The notes under the pieces are model-generated. The model was given only the letters and a program-made list of their open reading frames with translations, was not told where the DNA came from and ran no database searches. A stretch of DNA of 64,000 nt from Bolinopsis microptera (Eukaryota; Ctenophora; Tentaculata; Lobata; Bolinopsidae), in assembly GCF_026151205.1 (NCBI RefSeq), contig NC_087072.1:2251375-2315374 (forward strand). Reading direction: 5' to 3'. Numbering within the stretch: the stretch's first letter is position 1; every line of letters starts with the position of its first letter. Below are positions 57,361 through 64,000 of the stretch, piece by piece. A program made the position numbers and the translations under genes.

Positions 57361-57596
57361 CTCCGTGGAGAATGCAGGGAGTTACCGAACTACCGTGCTC
57401 CACTGCTCGTGCTCCGTGGAGAATGCAGGGAGTTAGCGAGCTACCGTGCTCCACTGCTCAGTTTAGTCTCCGTGGAGAATGCAGGGCTCCACTGCTCAGT
57501 TTAGTCTCCGTGGAGAATGCAGGGAGTTACCGAGCTACCGTGCTCCACTGCTCGTGCTCCACTACCCGTGCTCCACTGCTCGTGCTCCACTGGAGC
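57361..57596. repeat. Irregular tandem repeat, four partial units
   Basis: CTCCGTGGAGAATGCAGG starts at 57361, 57412, 57468 and 57506, each followed by variable amounts of AGTTACCGAGCTACCGTGCTCCACTGCTC. The overlapping plus-strand ORFs at 57179-57706 are a by-product. Confidence 0.9.
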
Positions 57597-57811
57597 TAAC
57601 TAGTCACAGAGTGGTCGGTGCCGGGTTCAAGCAGTTGTCAGCTCTGAGCTACCTCACTCGCAGCTCAACTACAGCTCTGACTCGCGGCTCGGCCGCTCTC
57701 AAATGAGAGAGAAACTGCTTCCACAATTCACTACGTGTGATTCATTCTTGCTTTTCCTTACTAACCTGTGTTAATGGCGTTAGCTCTACCTACACTTACT
57801 ACTCGTGATGC

Positions 57812-57859
57812 CCATATAAGGAGTGTATACTGTATACTACACGTGATGTCCATATAAGG
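57812..57859 (+). promoter_or_regulatory. Pair of perfect CArG (SRF-binding) boxes
   Basis: CCATATAAGG occurs at 57812-57821 and again at 57850-57859, within a 38-bp duplicated unit. It fits CC(A/T)6GG exactly. SRF with MRTF cofactors drives many actin-cytoskeleton genes, so a CArG pair about 1.8 kb before alternative exon 3 of an actin-binding gene is suggestive. The link is an inference. Confidence 0.45.
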
Positions 57860-59613
57860 AGTGTACACCTGACTGCAGCCAGCTCATCAATTTCTCTACT
57901 TCTAGCTCGTACGATCCGTGCAACCTGCTATGTCAGGGCATTAAGGATTGGCATTAAGGATTGGCTCTTTTTAAAAGCTGTCCGAAACTGGACATAAGAT
58001 TATGTCAGGCCTTGTGAGGGGGTCACGTTTCCTAGGGTCGAAGTAGACGATGGTAGTTACCACAATATCCATCACTTGTCAGTGATTGTCACAGGTTCCC
58101 CCTCTAACCATTCGTCATATCACTCCTTCAGATATGTCACCTTCAGCAAATTGGCAGAGATTCACTGCTGTGGGGGAGGGGTCAGGTTACTTGTGAGCAG
58201 GGTGAGCGCTGATCTTAGTGAGCAGTGAGCTGTGATATCAGCTGCATGATCTCCTGCACCCCCACTTAAGTTAAAGTACCAGCACCCCACCCACACTACC
58301 AACTCACCTCCTCTTTCTAATTTAACTCTGATCACACTGTGGTTCTCCAACCTTCGGCACTAAATGTCCTGTCATGAATTAAGATCAATAAAGAAGTAAT
58401 GCGATGATTTAGGACAGGGACACCGCTCAGGGCACATCTAAATGGGGCAAATACGGTTAACTTTTTGGATACTTATCAAGTTCATGTGGTAACCAATGAC
58501 AGTACCAATGACTGGAACTACCAGTGCTCTGAACTAAACCACACTTCCTTCCTGCTGGTCAGCTAGCTTCTGTGCTCAGGGCACACGTTAATTACGGGAA
58601 ATTATGGTTGGAAACTTATCAAGGTGTCGTAATCAACAACAGTGCCAGTGAAACTACCAGTGCTTCTAAACCAACTCTTTCTGCCAGTCAGCTCGGCTCT
58701 ATATGGCGGAGATAACAAGCTACTGATTCACCAAACTGGCATATAATAATCACATAATACGTGAGCATAATATGGAAATATATAATATGAACATGGTTAT
58801 TGGTTATGTTAACAAGCCCCAAATTTACGGTTCACCAAGTCCGCATATAATCAGCATAATCCGCACATAATAACCATAATAATAATTACATATTATGAAC
58901 ATGTTTATTTTGCACCTTGTCACGTGATTGGAGCAGCGTTACCCTGGTTACCCCGGTTACCCCGGTTACCCCAGCTGCTACCCAGGTTAGCCCCGCTCCA
59001 TTGTGATCGTAGATATAGTCTGATATTGTATATCCGTCCCGAATGAACACGTACTTTCGTGTACTACCTTGTACACTACTATAACCAAGCTTTGGGACAC
59101 ACTTTTGACGGTCATTGCCACTGGTCAATCGAGTTTGTCGTCTTATCAAACGTGAACTGTAGGTCGCTAAAACCACATTAACATAGCCGGAAGCCAATAC
59201 CTACCGTTGCCATTCATATTACCAATCTCATGTCAAAAAATGCCGTAAACACTCACTCTATACTCACTCTAAATACTCACAGATTTATATTTTTGAGTCT
59301 ATTTTAGAATCTGCAGTATACATTTATCCTTTTTGCTTTTTCCCCTTGTTTTATCATTCTGCGTGTCTTTATGTTGTATTTCTCGCGCATGATCATGAGT
59401 AATATCAACAATTTCTGGCGAAAACATATTTGCGAAACATTTAAAAGTCACTTAAAATAATGATAATTTGACGGTAGTGGATTAAGAGGAACACAGTGTG
59501 TTGACTGTGTTCGACCACGTGTTCTGCTCATACTCGCCACAAAACACAACACTCTACTCTAGTTGGAGCTACCTGGAACTTGAATGTAAAGAACTCCAAG
59601 GTTGCTAGGAGAG
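57860..59613. other. Upstream region of alternative exon 3
   Basis: No ORF was recognised. GGTTACCCC is repeated three or four times at about 58945-58975. There is a CACGTGATTGG (E-box next to an inverted CCAAT) at about 58921, and another CACGTG at about 59516, roughly 100 bp before the exon 3 ATG. Confidence 0.4.
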
Positions 59614-59692
59614 ATGGAAACCTCTATGAACGGAGAGGCGCCTGGGTCGGGGGAAGCGCTGGACCTATTGAACAACCTCCGGAGTAAAATGA
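59614..59692 (+). CDS. Spectraplakin-like gene, alternative first coding exon 3
   Basis: From the ATG at 59614 it encodes METSMNGEAPGSGEALDLLN then NLRSKM plus one base, with a donor ATGA|GTACGT. Joined to 60221 it gives Asn at the junction and then DRSAIQKKTFTKW. It lies only 528 bp from the common exon. Phase matches that of exons 1 and 2, so the three are mutually exclusive starts. The frame closes at TGA right after the donor, consistent with an exon end. Confidence 0.6.
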
Positions 59693-60220
59693 GTACGTGA
59701 TAAACTTGGAAATCTGCCAACTTAACCGTGTGAACTGTTTGGATTGCTTCGATTGATTGAGAGATTATGGATTGTTTCTTTGATGAAGAGTTTATACGCT
59801 TATCAGTTTGTTTGAGCTTGATATGATTTGGATACGATTGAGAATATAGCATGTGATCAGAGCTTGAAAATAACAGCAGCGCATGCACACTATGTAGCAC
59901 TCTATAACGCAGCTTTTCAAGCTCTCTCAATCTATTGTTTTATGTACTTTTAAACTTTTAACTGCAGCGATTTAAAGTTTTAACAGTGTTAATTTGGCAC
60001 TGAATGCCCTTTTAAATAACCTTGCCAAAGCACTTAGCATGAGCAGCAGCAGTTTTAAATCCCCATTGTTTTGAGCATGAAACCGGCGACTTTTTTTGGA
60101 GAGATTTGCTATAATCAATTAAACAATATCCCAATTCTGTGTTGTGAATAATATGGCTGAAGTTTGATCACATTACACAGGGGCTGTGCCTGAATACCAA
60201 TTAAACGTGACTTATTTCAG

Positions 60221-60282
60221 ATGACAGAAGTGCCATTCAGAAGAAAACGTTCACAAAATGGATCAACACATATCTTATTAAG
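60221..60282 (+). CDS. Spectraplakin-like gene, common exon 2: start of CH1
   Basis: Acceptor TGACTTATTTCAG at 60220, donor ATTAAG|GTAAGA after 60282. After two bases it encodes DRSAIQKKTFTKWINTYLIK. QKKTFTKW is the hallmark start of the first calponin-homology domain in spectrin, plakin and dystrophin actin-binding domains (first actin-binding site). It enters in phase 2 (two bases completing a split codon) and leaves in phase 0. Confidence 0.92.
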
Positions 60283-60448
60283 GTAAGACCGCAAGTCGTT
60301 CTCCAAGACCATAAAAAGTAAATAGGATGAGACGATCAGTGATATAGGATGTAGATTATTTTCCACAGATATTATCACACCTCTGTCGAACCACATCCGT
60401 TAAAATGCAGACAAATATCACAAATATCACACGGAACCCACCCCCCAG

Positions 60449-60783
60449 GTAGGACAAGCAGTAGACGATCTGTACGAAGACCTATCAGACGGGAACAAGC
60501 TGATAACCTTGCTGGAGATCTTGACCGGGGAGAGGCTCCCCCGGGAGCGAGGCAAGATGAGGTTCCACAACCTCCAGAACGTGGAAAACTCTCTTAACCT
60601 GCTGAAACGCAAGAAGATCAGGCTCGTTAACATCAGGAATGACGATATTGTGGATGGTAACCCTAAGCTGATTCTGGGGCTTATTTGGACCATCATTCTG
60701 AACTTTGAGATCTCGCATGATCCTGAGGGACAAGCCAGTGCTAAAGCTACACTTATTGACTGGGCTAAGCGGGCCACCAGAGG
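60449..60783 (+). CDS. Spectraplakin-like gene, exon 3: rest of CH1 and start of CH2
   Basis: Acceptor CCACCCCCCAG, then [80 protein letters not shown] and TIILNFEIS. The [25 protein letters not shown] block and LPRE.G.MRFH match plakins (MACF1, dystonin, plectin, Shot) better than beta-spectrin, alpha-actinin or dystrophin. The exon then starts CH2 ([15 protein letters not shown]). It ends in phase 2 at AGAGG|GTCAGT, a weaker donor. The protein binds F-actin and in spectraplakins couples it to microtubules. Confidence 0.95.
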
Positions 60784-60890
60784 GTCAGTATTCTGTAATA
60801 AGTGATTTTAGATGTTTTTCGCTTTTTGAATTTGCGTTAGCACAAGTGATAACTAGTTTGTAAAGTTGTTCTAAAGGGGAAAAACCTCAG

Positions 60891-60993
60891 GTACAAGGGT
60901 GTGGACGTGAGGAACTTTACATCTAGTTTCAAAAATGGGATGGCATTCAACGCCATCATCCACAGATTTAGGCCAGATATCATTGATTACGAT
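60891..60993 (+). CDS. Spectraplakin-like gene, exon 4: CH2 core
   Basis: Acceptor AAAACCTCAG, donor GAT|GTAAGT. The codon split with the previous exon gives Gly, and the join reads [20 protein letters not shown], then [18 protein letters not shown]. This is the conserved NFT.SW.DG.AFNA.IH..RP..ID segment of the second CH domain, with Phe replacing the usual Trp after TSS. The intron before it is 107 bp. Confidence 0.94.
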
Positions 60994-61287
60994 GTAAGTT
61001 TCTTAGTAATTTTATCCAGTCATTCTATAAATCGTTTGATAATTTACTAAATGTCTTATGTAATATGTTCGCACATTCAGCAAGCCCGAAATCATTCAAA
61101 CTGGAATATCAGTTGTCACAGCAATGTGACACAATGTGACACAAACGCAGCAGGGGAAACTTATGCCAATTACCCGATTAATTCTACGACAAAATATGAA
61201 CCATTCTACGCAATGTGTCGTGGGCCTTGCCCGCCTTTGCATTCCTTTGCATTCCTTTGCATTCTTTTGCTCACACCAAAATTTCAG

Positions 61288-61455
61288 GGATTGAAACCGG
61301 AAAACGCAGAGAAGAACCTGGAAAACGCGTTCAGCGTGGCGGAGGAGGAACTGGGAATACCCAGACTGCTGGACGTTGAGGACTTCATCCTGGATGAGCT
61401 GGACGAGAAAAGTATCATGACTTACCTTTCAGCTTTCAACCGCATGTACAGTAAG
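61288..61455 (+). CDS. Spectraplakin-like gene, exon 5: end of CH2
   Basis: Acceptor CACCAAAATTTCAG, donor AGTAAG|GTAAGG. It encodes GLKPENAEKNLENAFSVAEE, then ELGIPRLLDVEDFILDELDE and KSIMTYLSAFNRMYSK. The NL..AFS.AE..LGI.RLLD.ED....DEKSI.TY signature closes a type-2 CH domain. The pair CH1-CH2 is therefore complete. The next domain (plakin or spectrin repeats) would identify the gene exactly, but it lies beyond the window or past a long intron. A nesprin- or spectrin-like protein remains possible, since the CH2 end is also nesprin-like. Confidence 0.94.
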
Positions 61456-62540
61456 GTAAGGAGCAGCTTTAAACTAGCATTCATAAAGTTGGAGTGGTTT
61501 TTATTCCGTTATGCGAGGTAGGCACTAAGCCGTGATTGACCAAGGAGCTGTTATTTGACTTGGAACTTTAGTATGAAATGGGTGGAAAATATCCACTGAA
61601 ATATCATTTGTGACGATGAGAATAGAGGAAGGGGTTATCTCAAAAGATACAATTATTTTATTTTGAGAAAAGAAATAAGATTGACCGATCTCTATTTGAA
61701 AAAATCTCTAATTTTTCACGATACCCTTCGCGGTCCCGAACCATCAGTTACACTGAAAGTAGCATAAAATGTATTATGCAACCGTTCGCATAATGATTTA
61801 CGTCATATCATACGTACTTAGGCTTGGTTTTAATTTAATGCGACACAAATTAATCGGTAACATTAAAGTATTTCCAAATTTAGTATTCTCAATGATTGTC
61901 ATATGTCATATTAGAATATTTTATGCTTGTCGAAATGTCATGGCGATCCCAAATAGTTATTTGATGATTGACCCATAATGAGGATATTGTGGTGGCGTGA
62001 GAAAATAGCTACAAGGAAATAACATTAAGGAGATGGCTTATTTGATATGACGTCAAATTACTAAATCTAATTGTTAATTATCACTATCAAAATAAGACGT
62101 CACTTGTTTCATTGAAAGGAAGCTGTAGGGAATTTCAAAAGAATGGTTTGTACTTAATAAGTCACGAAACATTTGGGAAAAAGTGGGAAAAAAGGGGCAA
62201 GGAACTGGAAAATTGTAACAGCACGACTCTGTATCCACATAATATTTTGATCTATATCAACATTTCTCATGCATAAACACACCAAACAGTCTACCATATA
62301 GTGATTAGTGCCATATCGTGTTCAACATTACATTTCTTTACGCAATCCACAGGCTGTTCACGATCCATAAAGCTAAATATAGCTGATTTCTCCATAAAGA
62401 TTAACCTACAGATGTTTAAAACCGTATCAATGCATCGTGAACACCCTGTATTAGATCCTTATCTATTGGAACCTATTTCCGTCCATCTAAGCAAAGATGA
62501 AATGAGATAATGTATTATCTTGTCAAAACCCCTGACAAGT
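61456..62540 (+). other. Intron of the spectraplakin-like gene; nothing else seen
   Basis: No further exon was recognised. In the preceding intron, at 61237-61270, there is an 11-bp tandem repeat (CATTCCTTTG, three copies) just before the exon 5 acceptor. Confidence 0.5.
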
Positions 62541-62543
62541 GTA

Positions 62544-62857
62544 CACGTGGTTATCTTGCCCCATGCTGATTGGCTGCATATTGTCACTCGCACTCTGTCA
62601 TTTTCTTATCTTGCTTGATGGTTATCGGTTTACTACAAAATGTTACCCTGTTATCACGATGATCAAGGGCCTTCAGGGCAGTCACGTGATCGAATATTGA
62701 ACCAATCATAACGTCCGTGGCAAATCGGTGAACCAATCAAAACATCGGATTATGATATGACGGTTTTTCCTTATTTTGCCCAATGCCGATGATCTATAGA
62801 TTAATACGCGATAAATACTGAATTTGTTGGTCGTGTTGCTATCCCCGCAATCACGTG
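62544..62857. promoter_or_regulatory. Cluster of CACGTG E-boxes and CCAAT boxes
   Basis: CACGTG occurs at 62544, 62683 and 62852. CCAAT or its inverse occurs at 62569 (inverse), 62702, 62733 and 62780. Seven such motifs in 314 bp is dense and resembles the cluster at 50074-50146. It lies about 240-550 bp upstream of the ORF at 63092 and could be its promoter or an internal promoter of the spectraplakin-like gene. Confidence 0.4.
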
Positions 62858-62961
62858 ACTGGACTGCTAACTTATTAGAGGTAGAAACTGAATAGCTAGG
62901 ACCGGGGGGGTTGCAACGACCATTAATGTCAGTAGATGGAATTTTGTCAAAACTGACATTG

Positions 62962-63008
62962 TCATTAATGGTCATTAATGGTCATTAATGGTCATTAATG
63001 GTCATTAA
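62962..63008. repeat. 10-bp tandem repeat GGTCATTAAT
   Basis: Four to five perfect copies in a row, with related GTCATT motifs just upstream (62920-62960). Confidence 0.92.
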
Positions 63009-63091
63009 ATAATTGAAATTCGTCGCACCAGATAGTGAAAGTGAAGACAAGGATCTTCATGACTTAGGTAGTTACTATAAAAAACAAGAAA

Positions 63092-63529
63092 ATGAACAAA
63101 AACACCTCTATTACGAAGTTCTGTAATTTTGGTAAGACGATATGTGGAAATAAAAGTCGGAGATCGAAATTTTTTGGTACCGGCTGTTTCGAGGGTTCTG
63201 TGCCATACCAACCGGGCTGCAAAAATTCTTCTAAGCCCTGTCAACGTCGAACAATTCGAAAGGGCGACTCATTAAGTGCTACCTTTGTTCCAAAAAAGGC
63301 TAAACGTCCCCTTCGTTGCCTCGGTACCATTTTATCAATGAGTGTCTCTGCTTCAAAAAAGGGCAACTGCAGATCTAGACGAATTCCTGCCGCATCAATT
63401 TGTCCCTATCATGATGACAGTGCTCGATTTTGGGTCAAAACTGCCGAAGGCAGAGTATTGAACTGTAAACGAATTGTTCTATCTAATCCTAGGAAAAGAT
63501 CAGCTTTTTTGTTGTCCGATTCAGACTGA
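63092..63529 (+). CDS. Unidentified 145-residue basic, Cys-rich protein (single exon?)
   Basis: From ATG 63092 to TGA 63529, with an in-frame stop 27 bases upstream. The product is very basic (many Arg and Lys), with nine Cys, SRRSKFFGTGC and KKAKRPLRC motifs and an acidic end (LSDSD). No signal peptide or membrane segment is seen. I recognise no family. TATAAAAA lies about 15 bases before the ATG, a CCAAT/E-box cluster lies upstream, and an AATAAA follows at 63840. These hint at a real intronless gene or a retrocopy, either within the intron of the spectraplakin-like gene or after it. A chance frame is possible. Confidence 0.4.
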   Translation: MNKNTSITKFCNFGKTICGNKSRRSKFFGTGCFEGSVPYQPGCKNSSKPCQRRTIRKGDSLSATFVPKKAKRPLRCLGTILSMSVSASKKGNCRSRRIPAASICPYHDDSARFWVKTAEGRVLNCKRIVLSNPRKRSAFLLSDSD

Positions 63530-64000
63530 TGACGATGTATTTCATGAAGTGCTAAAGTTGAATAAGTTCATCTACTGTGTAATTACTATATAATCGACTA
63601 GCATAATGATTTGGCCTAAATATAAATCTTGATATGATATAAGAACGGGAACGAAGTATTTAATTTTAATACCCGTGTTATTATTATTTTATTATTGATT
63701 GTTATTTTACTATTGATACGATCTGATACTCCTAAATTGCCCTTTGAATTATTATTATTGATAACTATAATAAGTCACCAACTGTTATCTGGTTTAAATC
63801 CCGTGGCCGAAAAATGTGTTCTTCATTACATTCGAACTTAATAAATGTAATCCCTAACTCACTCTGGAATCCACTCAAGTGATATTCTGGAAGGTTTGCC
63901 TAACCACGGAAGATTCTATTCTAAGTTTTCTCTTTCGAATCTCTAATTGTAAATGTAAAATAATAACATATACTTGTAGTTAGTTAACTTAAGGTAGGGT
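63530..64000. other. 3' flank; AATAAA at 63840, otherwise nothing seen
   Basis: AT-rich sequence with several TTATTATT runs (63680-63760). The AATAAA at 63840-63845 could end a transcript from the ORF at 63092. Confidence 0.4.

Noticed and set aside
57179-57706. Three overlapping plus-strand ORFs rich in Cys and Ser
   Set aside because: They arise from the irregular tandem repeat at 57361-57596 and change frame between units.
61456-64000. Search for the next spectraplakin exon (plakin or spectrin repeat)
   Set aside because: No frame resembling the linker or plakin domain after CH2 was found, so the gene is reported as running off the window.

Overview
The window looks like nuclear DNA of an invertebrate animal: AT-rich, gene-poor, with GT-AG introns, animal-type genes (a plakin-type actin-binding domain and a heterotrimeric G-protein gamma subunit), three kinds of LINE, one Ty1/copia element and many microsatellites and minisatellites. 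The species cannot be named from the sequence. Nothing bacterial or organellar was seen.

Layout. Bases 1-10457 are a nest of repeats: a large foldback (long inverted repeat) element whose left arm was split by a full-length, minus-strand LINE of L1/Tx1 type (892-7799). The insertion has a target-site duplication and a double poly(A) tail that looks like a 3' transduction. Bases 10458-20300 are mostly non-coding, with a SINE-like repeat, a 197-bp duplication, a possible terminal exon (13441-13580) and a 413-bp (CT)n tract. They also hold a compact two-exon gene on the minus strand (19330-19663) for a G-protein gamma subunit, which is too short per exon to appear as a long ORF. A 5'-truncated L2/CR1-like LINE lies at 20300-23148. 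Bases 23945-27480 hold SINE-like repeats and an odd CpG-rich patch of GAA-loop hairpins. Bases 27480-36946 are a second nest: a minus-strand LINE with an SGNH-hydrolase ORF1, cut in ORF1 by a young, apparently intact Ty1/copia element (31540-36632; LTRs differ at one base; 5-bp TSD).

Bases 36946-49000 are non-coding apart from one candidate exon. They carry MITE-like elements and four large minisatellites (104-bp, 30-bp with 20-bp spacers, 54-bp and 47-bp units). From about 48.7 kb to the end runs the 5' part of a plus-strand gene whose first domain is a tandem calponin-homology actin-binding domain, closest to spectraplakins (MACF1/dystonin/Shot). Three separate candidate first coding exons (49126, 50762, 59614) all end in the same splice phase and can all join the common exon at 60221. 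Two of them lie below clusters of three CCAAT boxes. A pair of perfect CArG boxes lies upstream of the third. The gene runs off the right edge after the CH2 exon at 61288-61455. An unexplained basic, Cys-rich ORF (63092-63529) with its own CCAAT/E-box cluster lies downstream on the same strand.

The main points of interest are the hidden G-gamma gene, the phase-matched alternative first exons, the L1/Tx1-type LINE carrying an SGNH-hydrolase ORF1 and a 3' transduction, and the patch of hairpins with GAA triloops.
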